Positions 1 to 10,794 of a stretch of DNA of 64,000 bases are shown here, in pieces. The stretch's first letter is position 1. Every line of letters starts with the position of its first letter. The notes under the pieces are model-generated. The model worked only from the letters and a program-made list of their open reading frames with translations, ran no database searches and was not told the DNA's origin. Where the stretch lies: positions 94,240,143-94,304,142 of the forward strand of contig NC_062220.1 in the NCBI RefSeq assembly GCF_902686445.1, written 5' to 3'. The translations under genes were made by a program, and so were the position numbers. The stretch is from Sciurus carolinensis. Its lineage: Eukaryota; Chordata; Mammalia; Rodentia; Sciuridae.

Positions 1-328
1 ATGTGAGTAGTTAAAATGATTACTTTGGTACTTTAAAAGGCATAGATTTTATTAGTGTTCCAGAGTTTGATAAACAGTAAACTTGGAATGGGCTCCTAAA
101 GATCTTTGATTCTGATTGACTTTTTCAACAAAATTGAAACCACTTTTCCCTAGTTTTATTTTTCTTTGTAAAATATATTTGAAATATTCCTGGAGGGACA
201 GTTGGAGGTTTTCGTAAACCTTGTTTTTGGGTTTAGGTCAGACACTATGAAATTAAGACAAGTCCATGCCCTCATGGATGTTGGGGTGTTGGTGTTTTCA
301 TTTCTGAAATTGCTTCTTATTTATTTAG

Positions 329-346
329 GTTTTTTTTTTTTTTTTT
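329..346. repeat. Poly-T run beside a possible old L1 3' end
   Basis: Eighteen T are followed by GAATAGGTAATATAATCACTTG, which resembles an ancient L1-type 3' terminus extending to about 500. The T-run itself is certain; the L1 link is weak. Confidence 0.5.
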
Positions 347-696
347 GAATAGGTAATATAATCACTTGGTTCACAATACAAAAGATTAAAAAGGGATAAA
401 ATCAAATCACTTTTCTACTCATATCTTCAAATCACCCAGTTTCATACTCTTCAGGCAATCTATGGTAATAGTTTTTTATATGTTCTTCTAAAGGTTTTGT
501 TTTTGTTTTCTTTTTTTGATGGGGGGTGGGGCATATGAAAATAAAAAATGTATGTTCTTGCCCCTGCCCTTGGTACCATATGACATACATTCTTTCTTAC
601 CTAATTTTTTCTCGTTACTGCATCTTGAATTACCTCATATCAGTATTTAAAGCACATTCTTATTTTATACAACTACATAAATCCATTTTATGGTGT

Positions 697-1009
697 TTCA
701 GTTCGATTGTGCTGCTATAACGAAATTCCTCAGACTAGGTAATTTATAAAGGACAGAAATGCATTTCTTATAGTTCTGCAGAGTGGAAAGTTCAAGAATG
801 AGTGCTGGCAGGTTCAGTTATCTGCTGATGGCCAACTCTTTTTCCCTTTGAAGAGACAAATGCCGAGTACTCACATGGCAGAAGGGGTAGGAAGATTGAA
901 CAACTTTTTTGTTTCTCTTCTGTAAGGTTATTAATCCATGAATTCTATCACATTGGTGACTAATTTTCAACTTGATTTTTGGGGGACAAACTCACGCCGT
1001 AGCAAATGG
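697..1009 (-). mobile_element. ERVL-MaLR-type LTR remnant
   Basis: Antisense LTR: GTGCTGCTATAACGAAATTC, GACTAGGTAATTTATAAAGG at one end and GGGGGACAAACTCACGCC at the other. It is heavily eroded and has no internal retroviral genes. Confidence 0.72.
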
Positions 1010-1134
1010 ATAGAATATGATTTATTTGACATGTCCCCTTTTGATAGACTTTCATTTACAGTATTGTGCTATTACAAACCATAACATAAATGGTAATTTA
1101 GGACAGTAGAAATAGAGGTATGGTGATAGAAGGC

Positions 1135-1325
1135 TTAGATTATGGAGTCAAATCTGGATTCACATGTCATCTCCAAAGCTCTACTGAACCTAGGGCAAAT
1201 AACAGAGATTACTGTTCCTTAGCTTAAAGTGGGAATCATAAGGTTTTTAGAGAATTAAATGAGATTATTCATGGAAAAATCCCTAGAGTGATGACTGGCA
1301 TATAACAAACACTTAGAAATATTAG
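1135..1325 (+). mobile_element. MIR SINE
   Basis: Sense MIR: TATGGAGTCAAATCTGGATTC, GAGAATTAAATGAGATTATTC, ACTGGCATATAACAAACACTTAG. Confidence 0.8.
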
Positions 1326-1868
1326 TTTGAAAAAATGTGTCATTATATATTTGCAGTTGACTTTTTACTTTTCTGACTCTATGGTAAGTTAAGAACTGTT
1401 TTATATCCTTTTGTATCCTCAGGGCTGGCATATACTTATTAATAAAGTTAATCATTTAAAGGTATATAGTATGTACCTTTAAAGAAAAGAAACATTTTAA
1501 GATTGAAATGTATTCATTTGTGCTTTGGATTTCTATGTCATAGCAAGTGAATTGTGAGCAGAATTGAAGGGAATTGAAATAAAGTTATTTGTATAACTTT
1601 TACATATTCTTTAAAGTTAGACCAAAGTCACTAGTTTCTTATGTAGTACTAAAAAAAGTTTACTTATTTAAAATTTCAGTTGGTACATCTTATAGCAGCA
1701 GTTGTTTGTGCTCAAGTTTCTTTGCATGAGTGACATTTCATATCATATATAAATTGTTTTCATATTATAGTGTAGTTCTTTTCTTTTTGAGGATGATTTT
1801 GGCATGTACCACCAATTTTAAAGAATACTAAATATTTTGAGTGAGATTATTTGTTTAAGAGGAGGCAA

Positions 1869-2074
1869 AGGCGGGTGCTGTGGGGCATGCCTGTAATCCC
1901 AGTGGCTTTGAGGCAGGAGGATCGCAAGTTGAAAGCCAGCCTCAACAACTTAGTGAGGCCCTAAGCAACTCAGGGAGACACCGTCTCTATATAAAATTTA
2001 AAAAGGGCTGGGGTGAGGCTTAGTGATTAAGCAAGCCTAAATTCAATCCCCAGTATTAAAAAAAAAAAAAAAAA
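1869..2074 (+). mobile_element. B1-dID composite SINE
   Basis: The left half is 7SL/B1-like (CATGCCTGTAATCCCAG, then GCCAGCCTCAACAACTTAG). The right half is ID-like (GGGCTGGGGTGAGGCTTAGTG to CAATCCCCAG). It ends in an A-tail of about 17. Confidence 0.9.
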
Positions 2075-2846
2075 GATACACAAATCTTTGTAGCAATCTT
2101 ATTTTAGTGCTGTTTATCATATTTAAAAAATAACCAGGGTACCACCTCATTTGTTACATGTAGCATTCTGGGATGTAAGTTGATCTGTACAAGAAAAAAA
2201 AATCCTTTAGTAACTAATATACTCTCAAACATCAGCATTTTAAAACATTTTTAATGGTAATGTAGAAAGCTTAATAAATACTTTATAATGATTAATTACA
2301 AAACATTTTACCAGGAACACGAAAACTCCCTTAAATTATTTCAATCTTACAAGGTTAATTTGTGTTTTTCCTTAATTACATATATTTTTCCATGGTTGTT
2401 ATTAGTGGTATATTAGTGGTTAGTGGTCCTAAACCCTGGTTGGGCATTTGAAACATTTCCAGTGTGTAACATACTTGGAGGCTCATTAATTTACTAGGTA
2501 GGAGGTAAAGCCTAGTAATTTGCATTTTAGGTTTCATAGGTAATTCTGACGAACAGTTAGGATTAAGAACCTTTGTGTATATTATATTACAAGATGATAC
2601 ATGTAAATATAGTCTATAAGCTCTTAATTTTTATATAAAAGCAAGGTATTCAGTTGATATTTAATATAGTTTTGATATATTTATGCAATTTATTTTAAAT
2701 ATGTATATGATATTCCAGTGTTATAATTTTAGTCATTTTTTTCTGTGCATTCATAGTTTCAGTATTTCAGAATAATAAATAGCATTTTTAAGAGTGTATT
2801 TAACAAACCTCTTCATCCTTCTCTAGTTATTTTTTAAAGCTTGTTT

Positions 2847-3060
2847 ATTTTTTTGTGGGGGGAGAGGACACTGGTGATTGAACTCAGGAGCACTCAACCA
2901 CTGAACCACTTCCCCAGCCTATTTTGTATTTTATTTAGAAACGGGGTCTCACTGAGTTGCTTAGTGCCTCACTTTTGCTGAGTTTGGCTTTGAACTCAAG
3001 ACCCTCCTGGCTCAGCCTCCTGAGCTGCTGGGATTACAGGCGTGTGCCACTGTGCCCAGT
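2847..3060 (-). mobile_element. B1-dID composite SINE
   Basis: This is the reverse complement of the ID-like half followed by the B1 half (GGGATTACAGGCGTGTGCCACTG at its end). It is flanked by similar direct repeats, about AAAGCTTGTTT on the left and TTAAGCTTGTTTT on the right. Confidence 0.9.
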
Positions 3061-3149
3061 TTAAGCTTGTTTTCATTTACATACTGCGTACGTATGAATT
3101 GATAGGTATAAACTGATTATCTTCTCTGCTTTCAGTAGAATACACTGAC

Positions 3150-3551
3150 CTTGTTTTTTTATTCATTGTACACAAATGGGGTACAGCTTTCATTTCTCTG
3201 GTTGTACACGGAGTCACACCGTTTGTGTAATCATACATGTACGTAGGGTAATGATGTTTGTCTCATTCTATTATCTCTTCTTCCCCTGCCCCCTCCCCAC
3301 CTCTCATTTTTCTCCTTACAATCCATCCTTCTTCCATTCTTGCCTCTGCCCCCCGTTATGTATCGTCATTCGCTTATCAGAGAAATCACTTTGGCCTTTG
3401 GTTTTGGGGATTGGCTTATTTCACTTAGCATGATATTCTCCAGCTCCGTCCATTTACCTGCAAATGCCATAGTATTACTCTTCTTTATGGTTTAATAATA
3501 CTCCATTGTGTGTATATACCACAGTTTCTTTATCCATTCATCTATTGAAGG
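3150..3551 (-). mobile_element. L1 3' end (rodent/sciurid type)
   Basis: Antisense L1 3' UTR. The T-run and ATTGTACACAAATGGGGTAC lie at the 3' terminus, and CTTTATCCATTCATCTATTG at the truncated 5' side. Imperfect TACACTGA direct repeats flank it. The same family recurs at 17793 and 41454. A short open frame on the + strand here is antisense and spurious. Confidence 0.9.
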
Positions 3552-4384
3552 TACACTGAACTTTAAATCATTATTAGGAATATTTGGTTTTCTGCGGTGA
3601 TTTATGATATGGGGTTATTAAAAATACAATTATGAGTTTTGTTTTAAACTATATGTAGTTTTTTTACATTTTTCTACTCTTATAAATGTTCCTGCCTTCC
3701 TCTGTTCTTCAAGTTTGCTGTTACAGTCTATTGCTTTCGTTGTTCTCCCCCCCATTTTTTTTTCTTTAATGAGATTCAGCTGTCTGTTAATTGTTGAGCT
3801 ATATTTGCCTGTCTGGTTCCCAGCTTTATTCTGTATAATCAGTTTGCTTGGTGAAAGGGAAATAAATCTAAGTAGGAATAGTTACTGTTCTATGGATGTA
3901 TAAAATGATGTAAATCAAAGGACTACCAAAAGAATGTAGGTCATTTTTTGTAGTTTGCAAAGACTGCAGGTAAAGGATAAGGTGTATGGTAGCTTTCTCA
4001 TTGTTGGGAATGACATTCCCAATGAATGAAATTGAGTACTATAGTTATACTGCACAGAATTAGTCTTGTATTGGATGGAGTGTTTGTAATGGAATGTAAA
4101 AGTTGGTCTAATGCAGAACAATTATATGTTACTTTGAGGAGATGATTCAGCTGGAGCCAACAAGATAACTAGAATGATTTAGCTGGCATGTAGAACCCCT
4201 CTGCCCCTAATACTTATATTTGTGTTCGAGTTTGGTGGTGTTAGATAATTACATAGTTATAGTCCCTTCTTTTTTGAAGTTTTGGAATAATTTGTAGACT
4301 TGCTGAAAAGTTGTAGACCTATCTTATGAAAGTTAAATATTTGGTTAACATAAAGGAAATGCAGAAATAATTCCACAAACATGC

Positions 4385-4420
4385 AGATATACTACCATGG
4401 CATATGGTAGTAGTATATCT
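4385..4420. repeat. Imperfect inverted repeat (hairpin)
   Basis: AGATATACTACCAT (4385-4398) pairs with ATGGTAGTAGTATATCT (4404-4420), with three extra bases in the second arm and a 5-nt loop. Confidence 0.8.
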
Positions 4421-4548
4421 CATATACCATTGTCTATATCTCACATATCATTGTATATAAGATAAATGCACCATCTGCATTAGTACTGACCAGGATTAAG
4501 GGAAATATCAGGGGAATAGGTATTTTATGCTTGATAAGAGCATCTTTT

Positions 4549-5052
4549 CCCCTTATTTTTATTGGTTCATTATAATGATACATACTGGTGGGATTTGGTG
4601 TCACATATTCATACATGCACACCATGTAACAATATAATTTGGTCAATATCATTTCCTAGTATTTCACCTTTCCCTTCCTTTTCCTCCCTCCTGCTGGTCC
4701 CTTTCCTTTCCTTTACCCATCTTCAGTTTTCAAGTGATCTACCCTTCCCCCCAACCCGTCTTTTCCCTTTTCCTCTCTAGCTTCCACATAAAAGAGAAGA
4801 CATATGAACCTTGACTTTCTGTGTTTGACTTGTTTCCTTTTTCATAATGTTCTTAAGTTCCATCCATTTTCCTGCAAATGACATAATTTCATTCTTTTTT
4901 ATGGCACGGTAAAATCCATTGTGCGTATATACCACATTTTCTTTATCCATTCATTCATTGGTGGACACCTAGGCTGGTCCATTGTTTGGCTATTGTGAAT
5001 TATCCTGCTATAAACAAGGATATGTATGCATCCTGTACTATGCTGACTTTAA
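4549..5052 (-). mobile_element. 5'-truncated L1 3' end
   Basis: Antisense L1 3' UTR of another subtype, with the pyrimidine-rich antisense of an A/G-rich tract at 4660-4780. It is bounded by 17-bp direct repeats TGATAAGAGC(A/T)TCTTTT at 4532-4548 and 5053-5069, with one mismatch. Confidence 0.93.
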
Positions 5053-5371
5053 TGATAAGAGCTTCTTTTATTTGAATGTGTGTTGGAAATTTTTTAGTAG
5101 GGTTGGGAGGTTACACTGCTTTTTAATTGAAGAAGTGGGTATTCTAAGCATAGTTGGTCACTTGGATTTCATTTAACAAATTAGAATCCAACCAAGATAA
5201 ACAGGACTTGCATGTAATTTCTTCATTGATCTTATTGCTTCCAGTCTCTTCCTACTTTAATTAATAAATCTTTAAGATTATTATTTCTAAAACTATACTT
5301 TATAAAATAATTTACCTCTGGCAGAACTTGAAATATCTTATTTATAGTATGGGCTTCTAGGGTTATGAATA

Positions 5372-5407
<36 letters not shown>

Positions 5408-5545
5408 TATTCTATATATATATGTAGTGTGTGTGTATATATATATATATACTACATGCATATACATGTATATATATATATGTGGTGTGCGTATATATAC
5501 TACATATACTACATATATATATACACAATACACCCACATACACAC
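5372..5545. repeat. (TG)n/(TA)n compound microsatellite
   Basis: A (TG) run of about 14 units is followed by alternating TATA, GTGTG and TACATA blocks and a final ACACA-rich arm. Open frames across it on both strands are artefacts of the repeat. Confidence 0.95.
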
Positions 5546-5694
5546 TATTTCTTGGGCTATAACACCAAGATTTTAATTCCCTACTTCTAGGCTGGGACCC
5601 AGGTATATGTATCAAAAGCTTTTCATATACTTCTGATTACAGCCAAGATTAGGAATTATTTGCAAGATAAAAGTCCAGAGGCTATCATCTATAG

Positions 5695-5860
5695 CACAAC
5701 CACTGTAACAACTGTCATTTATTTGTACTTACTGCATGTGAAATGTCAAACCCTTTATGTTATTTCATATATGCCCTACAGTAACCTGGTAGGAATATTG
5801 TTCTGCTGTAAGACTCAGAAAGTTTGTATAATTTATCTACCAGAACATATCTCTCAGTTT
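5695..5860 (+). mobile_element. MIR SINE, eroded
   Basis: MIR-like: TGTACTTACTGCATGTGAAATG, ACCTGGTAGGAATATTGTTC and GTAAGACTCAGAAAGTTTG. Confidence 0.6.
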
Positions 5861-6554
5861 CAGCAGATACTGAAATCCAGATTTCTTAGTATGCTTAAAC
5901 TGCCTTATAAATGTCTTATATTTTCTTTAAAGTATTTAGGGAATCATTTTAGGACTTTGTTAATTTGGCCTTCTCTTACTCAAATTGAATAGTATTTAGT
6001 ATTCTTGCCTCTGCTTATGATGTTCTTGAGGTTCCATCACCTATTAAGGAAGGCCCAGCTAATAATTACCTATTCTGGAAGATTTTCTCCAACTATATGA
6101 ATCCTTAATGAGTCTTCATTTACTCTGAATTCCCATAAGACTGCTCTTTTAGCAGGTAACAGCATAGGTGTACTATTAATTTTTATGTATTGTCAGTTAT
6201 TGTTTATATTTAATGTTGCAGTTATTGTCATTGGGGTTGTATTGCAGAATTGTGACAAATGGCATGCCCTTTGTAGCTCCCATAGTCTCTAACTTCAGTA
6301 TATATAGCGATGATCTTGGATAGAATGTTCTTCTTATAAGGAAATATGTGTTGAAGACCTAGATTATTAGTAAAATTAGAATTCGCTGTTGTGGGATAAT
6401 CAGATTATTTTGTACTTCAGTACCTTAACAAAGCACATTTCAAATCTTTGGTAAATTTGTAAATACAGAAACTTTTATCATAGTTTATTAAGAATTTAAA
6501 TAGTAATATAATTTGGTTTGCCACACAATTTTTTAAAAAGCATTTTCCTAGTAA

Positions 6555-6995
6555 TTGTTTTAGTCTGCTAGGGCTGAAATAACAATACCACAGATTGTGT
6601 GGCGGAACTTCTCCGGTGGACTGGCAGTTGGTGTCACCTCGTTCTTTCATTAAACAACATTTATTTTCTGACAGTTCTGGACACCGGAAGTCCAAGGTCA
6701 GTGTGCCAGTAGGGTTGGTTTTTTTTTTTTTTGCGGTGCTGGGGATTGAACCCAGGGCCTTGTGCTTGCGAGGCAGGCACTCTACCAACTGAGCTATATC
6801 CCCAGCCCTAGGGTTGGTTTTTAATCTCTAATGTCTTTTCTCTTCTTATATGAGTCCTATGGGATTAGGACCCCACCCTATGACCTCATTTGACTTTAAT
6901 TACTTCCTAACAGGCCCTGTCCCTAAATACTGTAGTCACATTAGGGTTAGGGCTTTAACATGAATTTAAGGGGACAATATTCTAGTCCATACCAG
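6555..6995 (-). mobile_element. ERVL-MaLR-type LTR, interrupted by an ID element
   Basis: Antisense LTR: TTTTAGTCTGCTAGGGCTG and ACCACAGATTGTGTGGC at its start, and CACATTAGGGTTAGGGC and GGGGACAATATTCTAGTCC at its end. A young ID occupies 6724-6808. Confidence 0.72.
6724..6808 (-). mobile_element. Young ID element inserted in an LTR
   Basis: The reverse complement reads as a tRNA-like ID element with TAGCTCAGTTGG (A box) and GGTTCAATCCC (B box) and a 3' A-tail. Direct repeats TAGGGTTGGTTTTT lie at 6710-6723 and 6809-6822, with the host LTR on both sides. Confidence 0.95.
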
Positions 6996-7516
6996 TGATT
7001 GACTTTCTATTTTTCTGAATGGCATTGTAATAATACAGAAAAGTTGTAGAAAATTTTGAAAGAACAAATAACAATATTTCTGTTTATATTTATTAGGCAG
7101 GTAAGGATAAGATGATTAGAAACTATTTTATGAACCATAAGATTTGAAAGTTTGACAAAAAATGATTTTGATGTCTTTAAGAAGTTAGTTAGTGAAATAT
7201 ATATCAGTTACTAGAAATAACTTGAATTTTCTTATGAAATTGGTAGATTGTGGTCAGAATTCTAAAATAAAATGCAGTGCATATATATCATATGTGGGCA
7301 TAGAGTACAATAGTGACTGATTAGAATGGAATAAAGTCAGTCTTTAAAATTTTTGAGTATTTGGTTAATAAATTTGAGTATGTCTTCTGATATTTTCATG
7401 AGATCACAGGATTGGAAGATGCATTTAGTCCTTTAGTCTAGTCATGCACACAGTACTTTAATTCCTCTGCAGTATAACTGCCAAATAGTTGTCTAACCCC
7501 AAACTGTCCAATAAGG

Positions 7517-7795
7517 TGTTTATGAGCATATATGGCTGTTGAGCACTTTAGATTAGGCTAGTCTGAACTGAGATGTGGATCATGGTTGGGATCCACGTAT
7601 TCCCATTATAATATCTCATTTCATAGAAATTACATTTTGAAATACTTTGGATTTACTGAGATAAAGAAAATGTATTATTACAATTAATTTTACCCACTTT
7701 TGCTTTTTTAATGTAACTAAAATATTAAATATTAAAATATTTTAAATTACCTATGTGACTTGCATTATATTTCTAATGGACAGAACTGGTCTAAC
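7517..7795 (-). repeat. Ancient near-palindromic repeat, copy 1
   Basis: ATATGGCTGTTGAGCACTTTAG at one end and TGCATTATATTTCTAATGGACAG at the other. This is an old mammalian MITE-like element whose two ends are partly inverted copies (GGACAG/CTGTCC type termini). I do not assign a family name. Confidence 0.7.
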
Positions 7796-9009
7796 CTGTA
7801 TTAGAAATTCACTACCTTCTGAGGAAGCAGATTTCATCTTCGAATAACTGTTAACTTTATTGCTTCTATTTTTAGATGGAGGTGAATGTTTGTACTCAAA
7901 GATTCTCATTTGCCTCTTGAGTCCAAAAGTCTAACTTCCCTTTATAATATTAATCATTTTAAGACAACTTGTAAGTCTTTGAGTCTTCCATTCCCTTTAA
8001 TAATATTTATACGGCAGAGGATTATCTCTCTTCAATGGTTGGTTTACACCCTCCAAACTTTATTTTGCATGAAATCTGCTGGCATCAGTAACTGAATATC
8101 TGTGATCTTAAAATTTACAAATCTGAATAGATCTATCTTCTGTCTGGTTCTGCATGCATTATAAGTCTGCTAATCAGGCTTAAAGTTAAATTACCTTTTA
8201 AAAAGGGCAACTTAATTTTCTTATTGACTTATGGAGCATACTTTCAACTAAGCTGTCTCTGCCTTTTCCCTCTTCTGCTGCTGTTTTTTTTTTTTTCCTT
8301 TTAATTTAGAGGAATTTGTTGATTGAATAGATGAAATATATCCCAATGCCCCTCTTATTTCTGCTGTTCCATCTTTAAGAGTTCTGACTTCCCTCAAACT
8401 TCGTCTTTGGGATTCCAGTTTGGAATAAGGTGGGGCCAAAGCATGTGATTTGGATGCCTAAATTTTATTTGGATTCTGAGTGTCTTATGAAGTGTTTGTT
8501 AGCTTTCTCAGCTTTTATCATTTGCATGTTTGACACACTTATACCTTCTATGTTTTCATCAAATTATTCAATAATATCTTGGCTTAATCGAGGACATAAA
8601 GATCATTGCTTTCTTGTTATTATATATTTCTCCTGAAGTTGGCCTGCAATTAAGCAGCTATTAATTCATCTTACTTTATTAATATTTTAGCCTTTATTTC
8701 TCTACTTTGTCTTTGTTCACATCATGATTGAGATCTTGTCGGAATTATTACCTATAATTTCTTACTTGGCAGTCAAATGAACTTGTCAGAAATAAAAATA
8801 GAAAACATCAGACTTACCTGTTGAAAAGTAAACCTGTAGTGATTTTTGGTGTACATTACTTCATTTTTTTCTATGTAATTTCTTCAAAAGGGAAATATTT
8901 CAGATTTTTTAATAATAACTTGAAAATGTAAAATTAAAGAAAACTGAATGATCTCTAAACAGTAAAATACAACCAGTGTTAAAATTTGGGGGGTTTTTCT
9001 TTCAGTCCT

Positions 9010-9650
9010 TTTATTTTATAGACTTTTAAAAAAGCTGTAATAATATGGCTCGTGATTTCATTTTTCTTGGGGAAATACTTGGGCTAAATCATATGGTAGA
9101 TATATGTTTATCTTTTTAAGAAATTGCAAAACTTGTTTCCAGTGTACTGGTAACATTTTACATGTCTATCAGCACTGTATGAGAATTGTACTTGCTCTAC
9201 ATACTCACCAACCCTTAGAGTGACCCTTAATTTTATTCATTATAGTAGGTCTGTACAGGTAACTCATTGTGGATTTTCTTAGTGACTAATAATATTGAGC
9301 ATCTTCTTTGCTTATTTGCCATCCATAGATCATCTTTGGTGGTCTGTGGAAATCTTTGGTCCATTTTTAAATTGGGTTGTTTATCTTACTGAGTTGTAAG
9401 AGTTCTTTATATTTTAGATGCTAGTTTGTTGAAATATGCAAATACCTTATTTCTCATTATATTTTTACCTTCTAATTTTAGCATTTGTCAATAATTCTTG
9501 CCTGTGGCAATTGTTACTATGTCATTTGTCTTAATAGTTTCTGTTTACATCATGTTACATTTTAAGGGGGTTATGTTGTAAGGAAGAGCTTTTAATTTAT
9601 TCATTAATTCATCTGTTATTAGTATGGACACATGAATGTTAATTGGTTGC
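9010..9650 (-). mobile_element. Ancient L1 3' UTR fragment
   Basis: Eroded antisense L1 3' sequence. Recognisable pieces are AATTGGGTTGTTTATCTTAC, TTGTAAGAGTTCTTTATATT and GACTAATAATATTGAGCATC. Confidence 0.7.
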
Positions 9651-10073
9651 TCTTTCATATTGACTTTTGTTCATCTTTTTAATGTGCCCCCGTCATTTTT
9701 TCTGAGTTCTTCCTTATTTTCTGGTTTATCTTGTATTTTTCCTGCTTAAGGCTTGGAATCAGCCATTATCTAAGGTCACTTTTATTTGAGAATAGTATTT
9801 ACATACTAAATCTGGGCATTAGAAGCATTGCTATGGGAGTATCATGCTTCTACTGTTTTGAGCAGAGTTAGGGAATACATGTATTTATGTACATATGTAC
9901 ATTTTTATGTGTATACAGTTGTGAACCTTGAATTCATAACTGGTATATGAATTCCCATGTGTTATTTTAGGGTTCACTCGAGTGTTTCTGTTTTTCTTAT
10001 TTGTAACTCCTTTCTCTTCCTTTTAGAAATCTCTTATCACAGTTTACTTACATATTTATAAAATTGTTATACA

Positions 10074-10194
10074 GCGGGTGCAGTGACCTACGCTAATCCC
10101 AGCAATTTGGGAGGCAGAGGTAGGAGGATCTCAAGTTCAAACGCAGCCGCAGCAACTTAGCGAGACCCTGTCTCAAAATTAAAAAGAAAAAAAA
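10074..10194 (+). mobile_element. B1-like (7SL-derived) SINE monomer
   Basis: Only the B1 half is present: GCTAATCCCAGCAATTTGGG to GAGACCCTGTCTCAAAATT plus an A-rich tail. No ID half follows. Confidence 0.85.
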
Positions 10195-10227
10195 GTCACA
10201 CATAGATAGAGCTTCAGGACTGCTCTT

Positions 10228-10326
10228 TTTTTTTTTTTTTTTTTTTTTTTGGCGGTACTGGGGATCGAACTCAGGGCCTTGTGCTTGCAAGGCAAGCACT
10301 CTACCAGCTGAGCTATCTCCCCAGCC
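10228..10326 (-). mobile_element. Young ID element
   Basis: Antisense ID copy with a long T-run and GGGGATCGAACTCAGGGCC. Perfect 13-bp target-site duplications CAGGACTGCTCTT lie at 10215-10227 and 10327-10339. Confidence 0.95.
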
Positions 10327-10794
10327 CAGGACTGCTCTTATAAATATATTTACTTATTATAGTTTTTGTGTATACTTTTTTTTTCTTTAGCCTTATGCCA
10401 TTATAGTCAAAATACTCTTTTTCAAAATTTTCTTTCACTCCCTTCAGTGTCTGTATGTTAATTTGAAATACAGTTAGTGTCATTTATTATTTTTTGTATT
10501 CCGTTTTGGGTTCTTCTCACATATTGGTTGATTTCGATTTTTTTGTTGTAGTCAGGATATATGAAACATAGTATGGTGTTATAGTCACCTCTATAAACAG
10601 TATATACAGTATACACTTTCTTTTCCCTGCTCTCATTTCCCTTTTCTTTCTACCTCTTTCCACTCTGCCCATAGAGGTTACTAGTTGTATAAGTTTCTGA
10701 CTTTTTCCTCCTATCTTTTTGGACAAAAAGAAGATATGTGTGAGAAAGGACACATAAAAATTATACTTGTGAGGTAGTATGTTAGACAACACAT

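Noticed and set aside
3176..3433. 85-residue open frame
   Set aside because: It is antisense to an L1 3' UTR.
5363..5615. Open frames on both strands rich in Tyr, Ile, Val, Thr and Cys
   Set aside because: All are translations of the TG/TA microsatellite.
5660..5992. 110-residue open frame on the + strand
   Set aside because: It overlaps an eroded MIR, shows no domain or signal, and has low-complexity AT-rich codon use. It is chance.
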